64,000 nucleotides of DNA. It comes from a virus. Both the position numbers and the translations under genes were made by a program. The DNA is taken from IMG/VR virus record IMGVR_UViG_3300011116_000922, positions 83,411 through 147,410 of that record. One strand, given 5' to 3'. This document shows positions 39,384-47,057 of the stretch, in pieces (the first letter of the stretch is position 1; each line of letters begins with the position of its first letter). Under the pieces are notes generated by a model. It made no database searches, was not told where the DNA came from, and was given only the letters and a program-made list of their open reading frames with translations.

Positions 39384-39728
39384 TCAGGTTTCATCGAAAA
39401 GGCCACCCGCGACCATAATTTCTGCAATTAGTGTGGCATCCAGTACGAGATCAAGATTTCCGTACTTGATGGGAAAGCCTGTGGGGCGATCACGCGAGGG
39501 CCACAGCGGCGGCACGGGTTCGGCTTTCACCGTGCCTGTGGCAATATCCACCTCAATGGGTGACACGCCTTCAATTCTCCAGTTGGGCACAGACTCCACC
39601 ACTGCGGATTGGATTTTTGCAGTGGTGCCCAAATCCGTGTCCGTGGTGGGTGCTGCTGCGGGGGTGTCGTTTAATTCGTTTGTACGGGCAGTGCGTTGTG
39701 CCTGAATAGCGTTCCAAGATAATGCCAT
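39384..39728 (-). CDS. Hypothetical virion-type protein
   Basis: 114 residues from ATG 39728 (GGGAGGAACCCT upstream), which decides against a longer in-frame start. An Ala/Thr-rich N-terminus (TPAAAPTTDTDLGTTAKIQ) precedes a beta-rich body with EGVSPIEVDIATGTVKAEP. It is divergent from the DUF6321 gene. Possibly structural. No family is recognised. Confidence 0.65.
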   Translation of the reverse strand: MALSWNAIQAQRTARTNELNDTPAAAPTTDTDLGTTAKIQSAVVESVPNWRIEGVSPIEVDIATGTVKAEPVPPLWPSRDRPTGFPIKYGNLDLVLDATLIAEIMVAGGLFDET

Positions 39729-39768
39729 AGGGTTCCTCCCCCATATGTAGGAGCATGGAATAAAAAAA

Positions 39769-39775
39769 CTAAATA
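39769..39775 (+). promoter_or_regulatory. T4-type late promoter core CTAAATA
   Basis: CTAAATA 17 nt upstream of ATG 39793. Confidence 0.6.
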
Positions 39776-39792
39776 GTGCTGGAGGACACCCC

Positions 39793-40332
39793 ATGCGATT
39801 TGAATCACAGAAATACCGCGCACTGAATGAAAGCATTTCCCGTATTGAAGAGGCTCCGGGCAGCGGAGTGGAAGGCGACTACGAAGGCGAGATGGCACGG
39901 GGTGAACTCAAGTCTGCCATTGCCAACGCACAGGAACTGCTTGAACTGCTTGGCGAAGACGACGAGATTGAAGCGTGGGTGCAGTCCAAGATCACCAAAG
40001 CCGCGGACTACATTTCCGCTGTTCGCAACTACATGGTGGGCAACACCATTGAGGAAGCCACCGCTGCATGGCAGCGCAGTGCAGGAAAGAACCCCGAGGG
40101 CGGCTTGAACCGCAAGGGCGTGGAATCGTACCGCCGTGAACACCCCGGCTCCAAATTGCAGACAGCGGTCACAACCAAACCAAGCAAACTCAAGCCCGGT
40201 TCCAAAAGCGCAAACCGCCGCAAGTCGTTCTGCTCACGCATGAAGGGCATGAAGGCTAAACTCACATCGGCTGAAACAGCGCGGGATCCTGATTCGCGCA
40301 TCAACAAGTCTCTGCGAAAGTGGAACTGCTGA
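39793..40332 (+). CDS. DUF6321-domain protein
   Basis: 179 residues. The N-terminal half is a helical module (YEGEMARGELKSAIANAQEL, then EAWVQSKITKAADYI) seen in many phage virion-related proteins. The C-terminal half carries AAWQRSAGKNPEGGLNRKGV, then TTKPSKLKPGSKSANRRKSF and RINKSLRKWNC, the DUF6321 signature, strongly basic. A late promoter core and GGAGGACACCCC precede the start. Probably a nucleic-acid-binding virion protein. The domain's function is unknown. Confidence 0.82.
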   Translation: MRFESQKYRALNESISRIEEAPGSGVEGDYEGEMARGELKSAIANAQELLELLGEDDEIEAWVQSKITKAADYISAVRNYMVGNTIEEATAAWQRSAGKNPEGGLNRKGVESYRREHPGSKLQTAVTTKPSKLKPGSKSANRRKSFCSRMKGMKAKLTSAETARDPDSRINKSLRKWNC

Positions 40333-40333
40333 A

Positions 40334-40597
40334 ATGGCTTCATCAACACCGCGTCCCGGACTCGCTGACCCAACAGGTCATGCCACACAGATAAACGCTG
40401 TTGCGGTAACCACCACCGACATCACCGCGATCAAGGAAGAATTGATTGTTGAAATTGGTGAACTGCCACTGCCTATTCAGGGCAGTGTGGTGACTTCATA
40501 CAACGGACTCACAGGTGCAGTGCAAGGCGTTTCCCAATTCAACGGTGCCACGGGCGCGGTGAGTTTCTTGGTGGACGGCGGCGAGTTTACCGCGTAA
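40334..40597 (+). CDS. Small fibre-like protein with NGLTGAV motif
   Basis: 87 residues, starting 1 nt after the DUF6321 stop. SYNGLTGAVQGVSQFNGATG followed by AVSF matches the repeat of the 3161 fibre protein (SFNGLTGAVQGVS). Probably a short virion or fibre-related protein. A terminator lies about 80 nt downstream. Confidence 0.7.
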   Translation: MASSTPRPGLADPTGHATQINAVAVTTTDITAIKEELIVEIGELPLPIQGSVVTSYNGLTGAVQGVSQFNGATGAVSFLVDGGEFTA

Positions 40598-40674
40598 ACT
40601 CCAAATTTTATATTCCGTAAAACCCTGTTCCTGCGGCGTGAGCGGGGGTACAGCAATAAAGTATGGGATTGATT

Positions 40675-40694
40675 GCCCCAACCATCGGGGCTTT
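40675..40694 (+). terminator. Terminator-like hairpin
   Basis: GCCCC (40675-40679), 7-nt loop, GGGGC (40687-40691), TTT. Ends the DUF6321 unit. Confidence 0.55.
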
Positions 40695-40709
40695 CCTCTA
40701 GATAAAGCA

Positions 40710-40731
40710 CCCTTCGCGTGAAGGGCTTTTT
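40710..40731 (+). terminator. Second hairpin with T-run before the porin-like gene
   Basis: CCCTTC/GAAGGG (40710-40715, 40720-40725) with TTTTT, only 20 nt before the ATG at 40750. It may attenuate expression of the porin-like gene. Confidence 0.6.
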
Positions 40732-40749
40732 CTTAAAGGAGAAGAACTG

Positions 40750-41499
40750 ATGAAGACTTTTATTGCAACGGCACTACTTGGAGCAGCGACTAGCGTAGCC
40801 TCTGCCCAAACCGTCCCTGCCACCACGGCACCCGCGACCGCTCCTGCTGTCATCAACAGCATCAGCGTAAACGAGAGCCTGACATTTTGGGGCAAGACCA
40901 ATGCTGACACGGTAGTGGAACTGGACTCCACCATCAAGGGCAAGATTTACGATCTGCTTGGTTGGCATATCACTGCTCCCGTGTACACGCAGGACTACAC
41001 TGGATACGGCGCACTTGATCTTGGCGCGGACTACGGCTTGGTTAAGGATGCCAAGTTCATTGGCTCCGTCACCAACTTCAACCTTGAAGGCGGCGCGTGG
41101 ATGCCCACGGGTTCCGCAGGTTACGGCACCGACAATGTGAATCCCCATGTTGGCTTTGACTACAACATGACTTGGGGTTCGATTGTGTACACCCAAACCT
41201 TTGACTTCCGTTGGGTTGGCTCGGTTGCGTATAGCCCCGTGTTCGGCAACTTCAACAACTACGGCGCGAATGCCGATTCGTTTGTTGCGTACAAGTGGGA
41301 CAACCTCTCGGTTGGTGTGGAACTCAACCAGTGGTACACCGATGGCGAGAATGTTGGTTACCTCGGCCCCAAGGCTGAATGGTCGGTTGCCAACAATGTA
41401 AACCTGAGTGCAGGAATCGGCATTCCTGTTTGGCAGGAAGTTAATTCCGCAAATGAGAATTCGTGGAATTTCACTGCTGGCGTTGGTATCAAGTTCTAA
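40750..41499 (+). CDS. Outer-membrane beta-barrel (porin-like) protein
   Basis: 249 residues. A Sec signal peptide (MKTFIATALLGAATSVASAQ) is followed by a Thr/Pro/Ala linker and alternating amphipathic strands rich in Gly, Tyr, Trp and Asn (FDYNMTWGSIVYTQTFDFRW). The chain ends in Phe (FTAGVGIKF), the usual assembly signal of outer-membrane barrels. GGAGAAGAACTG precedes the ATG. A phage-made outer-membrane protein could block receptors (superinfection exclusion) or change permeability. Both are inference. Confidence 0.75.
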   Translation: MKTFIATALLGAATSVASAQTVPATTAPATAPAVINSISVNESLTFWGKTNADTVVELDSTIKGKIYDLLGWHITAPVYTQDYTGYGALDLGADYGLVKDAKFIGSVTNFNLEGGAWMPTGSAGYGTDNVNPHVGFDYNMTWGSIVYTQTFDFRWVGSVAYSPVFGNFNNYGANADSFVAYKWDNLSVGVELNQWYTDGENVGYLGPKAEWSVANNVNLSAGIGIPVWQEVNSANENSWNFTAGVGIKF

Positions 41500-41520
41500 T
41501 TCATTTTAAAGAAGAAACAC

Positions 41521-41676
41521 ATGAGTACAAAGAATCATTGCCCCGTTACCGGATGCTTTTGTTGGAAGAACCCCCTGCACCTCGCAGGCTTCCTTGCCTT
41601 GCTCCCGTTTGCGGTCAAGGGCTTCGTTTGGGTTTGGGCTGCGGCTACGGCAGCAGTAAACAACCTCGTCAAGTAA
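41521..41676 (+). CDS. Small membrane peptide
   Basis: 51 residues, 21 nt after the porin-like gene. A Cys-containing N-terminus (NHCPVTGCFCWKNP) precedes two hydrophobic stretches (LAGFLALLPFAVKGFVWVWA). A terminator follows. Probably made with the porin-like protein. Function unknown. Confidence 0.6.
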   Translation: MSTKNHCPVTGCFCWKNPLHLAGFLALLPFAVKGFVWVWAAATAAVNNLVK

Positions 41677-41698
41677 TTGACGAAACCACTTTCGGAAG

Positions 41699-41724
41699 GG
41701 GAGGGCAGAAATGCCCTCCCTTTT
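41699..41724 (+). terminator. Rho-independent terminator
   Basis: GGGAGGGCA/TGCCCTCCC stem (41699-41707, 41712-41720), GAAA loop, TTTT. The stem-loop design resembles the terminator after the tmRNA. Confidence 0.9.
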
Positions 41725-41738
41725 CATTTGGAAAGAAA

Positions 41739-41783
41739 CAACCCCCTTGCGGGGGTTGTCGGGCTAGAGATGCTATCTCTAGC
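41739..41783. repeat. Two adjacent perfect hairpins
   Basis: CAACCCCC/GGGGGTTG (41739-41746, 41751-41758) and GCTAGAGAT/ATCTCTAGC (41763-41771, 41775-41783). No T-run after either. Possibly RNA structures or operator palindromes in a 330-bp gene-poor stretch. Confidence 0.55.
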
Positions 41784-41827
41784 GGGGCGGGGTGATCGCT
41801 ACCTTTTAAACTAATCAGGTAAGGATT

Positions 41828-41893
41828 ATGTATACAGGAAATACTTTTAGTTTTCCTGACTGGCTGGTTGTCTGGAAACACTTGTGGAATTAA
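41828..41893 (+). CDS. Possible 21-residue peptide
   Basis: ATG 41828 has TAAGGATT upstream. It encodes MYTGNTFSFPDWLVVWKHLW plus Asn. Aromatic and hydrophobic; could be a leader or toxic peptide. Support is only the ribosome site. Confidence 0.3.
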   Translation: MYTGNTFSFPDWLVVWKHLWN

Positions 41894-41971
41894 GGGCTTC
41901 CACTTAATCCCTTTAGTTCAAGTCCCGTCATATTTGTTTTGTTTATCCCGCAGAAAGTTTTGTGTCCCGGC

Positions 41972-41999
41972 TTGACACCGTGGCAGGGCATGGTATATT
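41972..41999 (+). promoter_or_regulatory. Sigma70-like promoter driving a leaderless start
   Basis: TTGACA (41972-41977), 16 bp, TATATT (41994-41999). ATG 42006 follows after 6 nt. Confidence 0.75.
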
Positions 42000-42005
42000 T
42001 TGTGT

Positions 42006-42632
42006 ATGGAACTTCTCAACGCTTGGATGTTGTACCGACCTGCAACCGACACCCGGTTGCCTGATTGCGTGTTCTTTGAACATGGCGCAGACGAGCGGTG
42101 GATGTGTGTGCAGTACCGTTCCGATGCGGACTACAAAACCGCTACTCGCGGTGCCGTGGGTCTGCCTGTGTGTCTTCTTCGCCGCAGCGTGGAATCCATG
42201 CGTGAGATTTGGACGCGATTCATTGATGACGGTTGGGTTCGTGTGGACGCTTGTACTCCGCAGGGCTGTTCGTTTGCTACTGCGGCAAAACACGCATTTG
42301 TTCACCGCAACAAGATTGCCACCGATCAGCACAGCGGTGTGGACGGTATGTTTGGAACACTGACCCGAGACAGCGACCTGTTCAGCGAGTTGTATTTCGC
42401 AAAGAAACTTCCCACCCCTGATGGATTCCACGCGGTCAAGGGAATGCCCTTGTATTCGTTCCTGCGTTCCCATCGTGGCATGTTCACCACTCCCCCGACT
42501 CCGCGCCCGGTTGCACTCCCCGATCCGGCACAGCAAATTGCAGAAATCTTCCGCCAAGCAATGGAAGAGGAGCGGGAGAAGTACGAGTCTGATTATTGGG
42601 GAAACAACACCAACTACGCCTTGGAGGCATAA
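42006..42632 (+). CDS. Accessory protein with MREIWxxFxxDGW motif
   Basis: 208 residues from ATG 42006. Alpha/beta. It contains RRSVESMREIWTRFIDDGWV, a version of the motif shared by several accessory proteins. A Pro-rich linker (TPPTPRPVALPDP) and a charged C-terminal helix follow. Leaderless transcript predicted. The stop overlaps the start of the receiver-like gene. Function unknown. Confidence 0.68.
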   Translation: MELLNAWMLYRPATDTRLPDCVFFEHGADERWMCVQYRSDADYKTATRGAVGLPVCLLRRSVESMREIWTRFIDDGWVRVDACTPQGCSFATAAKHAFVHRNKIATDQHSGVDGMFGTLTRDSDLFSELYFAKKLPTPDGFHAVKGMPLYSFLRSHRGMFTTPPTPRPVALPDPAQQIAEIFRQAMEEEREKYESDYWGNNTNYALEA

Positions 42633-43075
42633 TGTCAAAAACTCGCCGTGTACTTTTTGTGGATGATCTTCTGTATCGTTGGGACATTTTCAAGGGTCTG
42701 TATCAAGACCCCGAAACGGCTCATGTGGAATTCGTGTGGGCCAAGGATTACGACGAAGCCATTGCCCAACTGCAAAACGGAAAATGGGATGTGGTGTTCC
42801 TTGACCATGATCTAGAGGATCCAATGGAATACGATCTCAAGATGGGTTGGCGTGACGGCAGTGCCATTGTGGATTGGATTCGTGAACACACTCCACAAAT
42901 TGATTTTGCGGTTTGCCATTCCATGAATCCCGTGGGTCGGCAGCGCATGATGTCAGGTTTGGAGCGCAGTGGATACCCTGCACGATCCATTCCGTTTTAC
43001 GCTTTTGACCAATCTCTGCATCCATTGGTTTCAGGTGGGGACGGCTCCAACATTTCAAATAACGAAACCGATTGA
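42632..43075 (+). CDS. Receiver-like domain protein (cyclic-phosphate processing receiver type)
   Basis: 147 residues. VLFVDDLLYRW (acidic pair) and WDVVFLDHDLEDP match the phosphoacceptor region of receiver-fold proteins of the cREC type, which lack a partner kinase in many phages. The ATG overlaps the preceding TAA (TAATG) with GGAGG upstream. It may bind a cyclic phosphate nucleic-acid end or nucleotide by family analogy. Not shown here. Confidence 0.7.
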   Translation: MSKTRRVLFVDDLLYRWDIFKGLYQDPETAHVEFVWAKDYDEAIAQLQNGKWDVVFLDHDLEDPMEYDLKMGWRDGSAIVDWIREHTPQIDFAVCHSMNPVGRQRMMSGLERSGYPARSIPFYAFDQSLHPLVSGGDGSNISNNETD

Positions 43076-43100
43076 AATAAACAAAACCTGTTCTGCCCTA

Positions 43101-43128
43101 TTGACACACCCACAAAGTCTGCTACAAT
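43101..43128 (+). promoter_or_regulatory. Sigma70-like promoter driving a leaderless start
   Basis: TTGACA (43101-43106), 16 bp, TACAAT (43123-43128). ATG 43136 follows after 7 nt. Confidence 0.78.
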
Positions 43129-43135
43129 TACCCAC

Positions 43136-43405
43136 ATGACAAATCTACTCTTCGAAACCGCAAAGCAGTATCTTGGAACTGGCGCAATCGTTCGCTTGGT
43201 GTTCACCAAGAAGGATGGAACGGAACGAGTGCTAATCGGCACACGGAGTCTTGATCGGATTCCTGCTGAACTGCATCCAAAGGGGAGTGATGCGGAAAAG
43301 AAGAGTGATGCGTTCCCGGTTTACGATGTTGAGGCAGGGGGTTGGCGTTCCTTCAAGCCCGACACTCTAAAGGCAGTGGAACTGCTGCCTGAAGCCTCCG
43401 CGTAA
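43136..43405 (+). CDS. Small SH3/WYL-like protein (DUF2693-like)
   Basis: 89 residues. VRLVFTKKDGTERVLIGTRS, RIPAELHPKG, and FPVYDVEAGGWRSFKPDTLK follow the layout of a small phage beta-barrel family (DUF2693, WYL_2), thought to bind nucleic acid. Single gene between a leaderless promoter and a terminator. Assignment by recall. Confidence 0.72.
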   Translation: MTNLLFETAKQYLGTGAIVRLVFTKKDGTERVLIGTRSLDRIPAELHPKGSDAEKKSDAFPVYDVEAGGWRSFKPDTLKAVELLPEASA

Positions 43406-43463
43406 TCGGGACGCGCAACAATTCGGAAATGTGCCTGAAATATTCATATTTTTGGCACCCGCG

Positions 43464-43490
43464 AAAACCCCTGCTAAAACAGGGGTTTTT
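43464..43490 (+). terminator. Rho-independent terminator
   Basis: AAAACCCCTG/CAGGGGTTTT stem (43464-43473, 43480-43489) with a 6-nt loop, then TT-C. Confidence 0.85.
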
Positions 43491-43499
43491 CGTAAATAA

Positions 43500-43554
43500 T
43501 TATCGGACTTTATTTGCGTAGCCTCTTGACGGAAACCCCTGTTTCCAGTACAAT
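43500..43554 (+). promoter_or_regulatory. TTATCGGAC element plus sigma70-like leaderless promoter
   Basis: TTATCGGAC (43500-43508), then TTGACG (43526-43531), 17 bp, TACAAT (43549-43554). ATG 43563 follows after 8 nt. The layout matches the AAA+ ATPase promoter. Confidence 0.65.
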
Positions 43555-43562
43555 GGTGGTCT

Positions 43563-44369
43563 ATGGCAACTGCCTCAACTACCGCACCCATGCGCCGCTC
43601 CACCCGTTCGCCCATGTCCTACACGCCGTTCGTGCTGAACCCGTCCGCTCTCCCCTACGGTCTGTGGATCGACATCCCGTTCCGCAAGCGCGGCAGCACG
43701 GCTATCCGCTCCGAAGCCAAGGGTCGCGGTGCGCGTTTCTGCCCTGCTGCCAAGGGCAACATCAAGTGGTGGATGCCGCAGAACCGCCTGACAGCGGACA
43801 CCGTGGATTGGCTCAACAAGAACGAAATGATTCGCGGTGAGCGCAAGGCTCCGGTGTTCAACCCCAACGCCATGACGGTCGCGGACATCAACCTCGCGTA
43901 CCCGTTCCGTGTGTACCTTGCCGTGCCGTTCGTGGACAAGGATCACGCCAAGGGCATGAGCGCGAAGTTCTGCGGTGACGCGAAGCGGTGGTATTTCGAT
44001 GCCACCAGCATCACGCAGCAGCGGTTTGACGAGATGCTGCGTAGGCAGTGGGTGTTCTCGTTCCACGGTGTGCTGAAGAGCGACACCACGCACACCGCTA
44101 CGGGCGTGTACTTCTTTGCGGAAGACCTTGGTGGTGCGGTCGCAGTGAAGTCCGTCCCCGCGCCGTTCGTGCCGCAAGCGTGGACTTTCGTGAAGAACGG
44201 GATGTTCATCACGATGCACACCACCACAGACGGTTGCATCGTGCTGACCTCCGATAGCGAGAACTATGTGGACGGCATCTACACGAAGGACGAGGCGCGT
44301 GTCACTTGGAACGCGCTGGTCGCTGACGGGTGGGTGCTGTCGCAGACGCACGGAGGCAACAATGCCTGA
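43563..44369 (+). CDS. DUF5710-like repeat protein with ARxxWxxLxxxGW tail
   Basis: 268 residues. Two DUF5710-like units: about residues 33-75 (GLWIDIPFRKRGSTAIRSEA, then KWWMP) and about 115-150 (YLAVPFVDKDHAKGMSAKFC, then KRWYF). The C-terminal domain ends GIYTKDEARVTWNALVADGW, which recurs in the next gene and others. DUF5710 units occur in primase-like and mobile-element proteins, so nucleic-acid association is possible. First gene of a long overlapping accessory operon. Leaderless start. Confidence 0.72.
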   Translation: MATASTTAPMRRSTRSPMSYTPFVLNPSALPYGLWIDIPFRKRGSTAIRSEAKGRGARFCPAAKGNIKWWMPQNRLTADTVDWLNKNEMIRGERKAPVFNPNAMTVADINLAYPFRVYLAVPFVDKDHAKGMSAKFCGDAKRWYFDATSITQQRFDEMLRRQWVFSFHGVLKSDTTHTATGVYFFAEDLGGAVAVKSVPAPFVPQAWTFVKNGMFITMHTTTDGCIVLTSDSENYVDGIYTKDEARVTWNALVADGWVLSQTHGGNNA

Positions 44370-44580
44370 AGTGTTCACGCCACTGGAGTGGGTACTGGTG
44401 AACAAGGACATCCCGTCCGTGTTTGTCTCCATGATAAACACCGCAGACGACAAGATCATTATTCAGAGCAACGACACGCAGGAGTTGCCTGACATCCCGC
44501 CAAGCGGCATCTACTCCAAGGACGCGGCACGGCGGGCATGGGACAACCTGATGGGGTGGGGTTGGAAACGGGTCAAGTAA
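44362..44580 (+). CDS. Stand-alone copy of the accessory C-terminal domain
   Basis: 72 residues. The start overlaps the preceding stop, with GGAGG upstream. It ends SGIYSKDAARRAWDNLMGWG followed by WKRVK, a clear paralogue of the end of the preceding protein (GIYTKDEARVTWNALVADGW). It is that domain alone. Function unknown. Confidence 0.68.
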   Translation: MPEVFTPLEWVLVNKDIPSVFVSMINTADDKIIIQSNDTQELPDIPPSGIYSKDAARRAWDNLMGWGWKRVK

Positions 44581-44590
44581 ACAGAGGAGA

Positions 44591-44872
44591 ATGACAGAAA
44601 TGTGCAAATACGAACACTGTGACAGTTGCGGTTGCCGCGTTCACGCGAAGGCGCGTTGCGTGGTGAGATCCCTGCCGTGCGATGTGGCTTCCGCCAATGT
44701 GGGCGAGAGCGCGACCCTGTGCCGTCGTTGCTACGGCATCGTGTCGGGCAAGGACGCGCCTGTTTCGGATGACAACATGAACCCGTGCCGCTGCTGCGGC
44801 GAACCCGTTTACGACACCGACTACGACACCTGTGACGGCTGTGAGCCGACCGAGGAGAACACCAATGGGTAA
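44591..44872 (+). CDS. Double zinc-ribbon protein
   Basis: 93 residues with Cys pairs CDSCGC, CRRCYG, CRCCGE and CDGC, suggesting two zinc sites. AGAGGAG lies just before ATG 44591 (another Met three codons on is possible). The stop overlaps the next gene. It probably binds nucleic acid or a host protein. Role unknown. Confidence 0.68.
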   Translation: MTEMCKYEHCDSCGCRVHAKARCVVRSLPCDVASANVGESATLCRRCYGIVSGKDAPVSDDNMNPCRCCGEPVYDTDYDTCDGCEPTEENTNG

Positions 44873-45209
44873 GACCAAGACGAAGAAGAAGACCCCCGCC
44901 AAGCGCATGACGAAGATGGAGCGACGGTCGATTGAGGCACACAACACCAAGCCCGATTCCGTTGTCACCACCAACGGGTGGGGCGGTGAGGTGGGCGTGG
45001 AGGCAGGATTCAACCGTGTGGGCAAGCACGGTGAGCGAACCGCAACCATTGACGCTTACGACAATGGTTACGACCCCGATGACCCGATCCGTTTCGTGAG
45101 CCTGTCGTTCAACGATCCGTATTCGCTGCGTGAACTCGCAGACGCGCTGAATGCCGTTGCGGATTGGATGGACGAGGACAGACCCCAGTTTCCGAAGGAG
45201 CAGCGATGA
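44865..45209 (+). CDS. Hypothetical protein with basic N-terminus
   Basis: 114 residues from ATG 44865. A Lys/Thr-rich start (MGKTKTKKKTPAKRMTKMER) precedes a beta-rich middle and a C-terminal helix (YSLRELADALNAVADWMDED). GGAGAACACCA ribosome site. The stop overlaps the next ATG. Function unknown. Confidence 0.65.
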   Translation: MGKTKTKKKTPAKRMTKMERRSIEAHNTKPDSVVTTNGWGGEVGVEAGFNRVGKHGERTATIDAYDNGYDPDDPIRFVSLSFNDPYSLRELADALNAVADWMDEDRPQFPKEQR

Positions 45210-45391
45210 AGACCGCAAAAGAAATGGTTGCAGACGCACTCACCAACGCACTCCTCACTATGTGGCGGGAGAACCACCCATACGATGACCCCGAGGTTTA
45301 CACCGCTGACTTTCAGCGGATGTGCGAACGCCAGTTGTACTTCATCGTGAAAACGGGACTCAAGAAGAACAAGGAGAACATCAATGACTGA
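45206..45391 (+). CDS. Hypothetical helical protein
   Basis: 61 residues, start coupled to the preceding stop (ATGA) with AAGGAGCAGCG upstream. All helical (MKTAKEMVADALTNALLTMW). The end overlaps the next start by 8 nt. Function unknown. Confidence 0.62.
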   Translation: MKTAKEMVADALTNALLTMWRENHPYDDPEVYTADFQRMCERQLYFIVKTGLKKNKENIND

Positions 45392-45710
45392 CAACGAATT
45401 CATTCCCGCGTCCCTCCGTATTGGCGCGACTCCTGCTCCCCGTCCCGAAGTGCCCCTTGATGTGCTGCTGCGGGGCATCAACAGCAATTACGAGGAGTGG
45501 ATGACCAACAGTCCCCATTGGGATCGCAACGACACCCGTAATCTCATCATCAGCATGAAGGTTGCTCTTGAGCGACTACAGCAGGAGCGCGACGAGGCGC
45601 GGCGGCTTTACTGTAGGGCTGTTGAAGAAATTGAACATGGTATGACCAACGAGACTGAACGCATGGTTGCCGATTTTCTTGAATGGGACTGCTTCAAGGA
45701 AAATTCCTGA
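45384..45710 (+). CDS. Accessory protein with ERDEARRLYC / DCFKEN tail
   Basis: 108 residues. The C-terminal half (LQQERDEARRLYCRAVEEIE, then WDCFKENS) is shared with the 46023 product, showing recent duplication. The N-terminal half is unrelated. GGAGAACATCA lies upstream of the ATG. Function unknown. Confidence 0.65.
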   Translation: MTDNEFIPASLRIGATPAPRPEVPLDVLLRGINSNYEEWMTNSPHWDRNDTRNLIISMKVALERLQQERDEARRLYCRAVEEIEHGMTNETERMVADFLEWDCFKENS

Positions 45711-45808
45711 CGGATTTCCTGTCACGAACTACCGTCACAGACGGTGTATACAATGCAACCACATGGTGTGGGGGCAACAACAAGAAAGAGAAATTGAAAG
45801 GACTAATT

Positions 45809-46030
45809 ATGGCTACCAAGACCAAGAAAACTTCTACCCCAAACAATGTCAAATTGCTCAATCGTCTGTCAAGCATGACTGAAAAAATGGATATGCTTGC
45901 AAATGATGTAATGGACGGTCAGGTTTCGGCAGACGAAATCTACGACAGGCTTGACGGCATCAGAATCAACATTGAGTTGATCCATGACGCTCTCCATAAC
46001 AACATCAACAAGGAGAACACCAATGGATGA
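45809..46030 (+). CDS. Hypothetical small protein
   Basis: 73 residues from ATG 45809 (AAAGGAC upstream), which decides against a longer in-frame reading. Helical, with TEKMDMLANDVMDGQVSADE. The stop overlaps the next gene. It sits in a slightly AT-richer patch. Function unknown. Confidence 0.6.
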   Translation: MATKTKKTSTPNNVKLLNRLSSMTEKMDMLANDVMDGQVSADEIYDRLDGIRINIELIHDALHNNINKENTNG

Positions 46031-46283
46031 CGCAACGAAGGAAGACCTGTTGGCGATCCTGAATGAAAAACAGGAAGAGATTGAATGGCTCAAAGCGGAA
46101 CTTGATGAAGCAAACCACTGTCGGGAACTTTCCGATGCTGAATGTGTGACGCTCCGCAACGAGCGTGACGAGGCACGGCAGCGTTACTGCTTTGCGATGG
46201 CAGAGCATGGCGAGGAAGCCGAAGCACGGCAGAACGCAAAGGACGAGGGATGGGACTGCTTCAAGGAGAACACCGATGCCTGA
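46023..46283 (+). CDS. Accessory protein, paralogue of the 45384 product
   Basis: 86 residues. Coiled-coil N-terminus (LAILNEKQEEIEWLKAELDE), then LRNERDEARQRYCFAMAEHG and WDCFKENTDA, shared with the 45384 product. GGAGAACACCA ribosome site. Overlaps both neighbours. Function unknown. Confidence 0.65.
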   Translation: MDDATKEDLLAILNEKQEEIEWLKAELDEANHCRELSDAECVTLRNERDEARQRYCFAMAEHGEEAEARQNAKDEGWDCFKENTDA

Positions 46284-46425
46284 CTCCCACGACATTTGCA
46301 CGATACTCACAGTCTCATTCATCGGGATTGCCCTTTTGTTCTCTGTCTTGGCTTGCATGAAAAACAGAGAAACGGAACGATTGCTCAAGTCGATTAAAGA
46401 AAAGCAGAATCACAATGCCCGCTGA
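46276..46425 (+). CDS. Small membrane protein
   Basis: 49 residues. A polar start (MPDSHDIC), one hydrophobic helix (ILTVSFIGIALLFSVLACM) and a basic coiled tail (ERLLKSIKEKQNH). AAGGAGAACACCG lies before the ATG. Function unknown. Confidence 0.6.
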   Translation: MPDSHDICTILTVSFIGIALLFSVLACMKNRETERLLKSIKEKQNHNAR

Positions 46426-46747
46426 ATACGACACCAACCGAATGACCCCACGACAGCGCAAGTCTCTCAACCGCAGTAAACTGCTGCACGATCTTGTGAT
46501 CCCGTTTCTGATCGTGGGAATGGCAGCGTCCTTGTTTGCTGCCTACGGATGCAGACGGCACAACCCCAACAGTCCCGTGCCTAATGCCCATGTGACCAGT
46601 GGCAAATACCACCAATACATGGACTGCCGTGTTCTCAAGGCAGGCAACGGCAGCATTGAACTCATTACGCAGGACGGACAACACATCACCATTCAGGGAG
46701 AAGCCCAAGTGTATTGGTTCCCCGAAGAGCCAAAGGAGCCGCAGTGA
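46415..46747 (+). CDS. Membrane-anchored small beta-domain protein
   Basis: 110 residues. A basic N-terminus, a TM helix (LVIPFLIVGMAASLFAAYGC; the Cys could be a lipidation site but is not a clean lipobox), then a small beta domain (CRVLKAGNGSIELITQDGQH). The end overlaps the next GTG start. Probably periplasm-facing. Function unknown. Confidence 0.6.
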   Translation: MPAEYDTNRMTPRQRKSLNRSKLLHDLVIPFLIVGMAASLFAAYGCRRHNPNSPVPNAHVTSGKYHQYMDCRVLKAGNGSIELITQDGQHITIQGEAQVYWFPEEPKEPQ

Positions 46748-47046
46748 ACACCGCACACGCACTCTACCATCCCGCCGTGGACCACACCCTTGTTTTCCAC
46801 ATTGACCCCGTTCGCTACGAAGGCACGATTCGCTACTACTCTGGTCCGCTTGCGGTTCCCCACAAAGAAGTGCATCACACCTTTTCACTTTCAGAAATCA
46901 ACGGCACGGAACACAAGGGTGTGCGGTCAGGGCAGAACACCTTTTCGGTTCCCGTGCTGCGCGACATATGGAAGGCACTCGTAGTCTACCGTGAAGGTGG
47001 ATGGGTTGCCCACCCACTAAAGAACTACCCCACGCCCGTGAAGTAA
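46744..47046 (+). CDS. Accessory protein with RDIWKAL-GW motif; GTG start
   Basis: 100 residues. The GTG at 46744 overlaps the preceding TGA (GTGA) and has GGAGCC upstream, better than the earlier in-frame start. Beta-rich, ending FSVPVLRDIWKALVVYREGG then W, a variant of the shared accessory motif. Function unknown. Confidence 0.6.
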   Translation: MNTAHALYHPAVDHTLVFHIDPVRYEGTIRYYSGPLAVPHKEVHHTFSLSEINGTEHKGVRSGQNTFSVPVLRDIWKALVVYREGGWVAHPLKNYPTPVK

Positions 47047-47057
47047 AGGAAACACCG

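Noticed and set aside
41915-41935. tRNA T-loop-like TTCAAGTCCCGTC
   Set aside because: Flanking bases do not form a T-stem, and no acceptor or anticodon arm is found.
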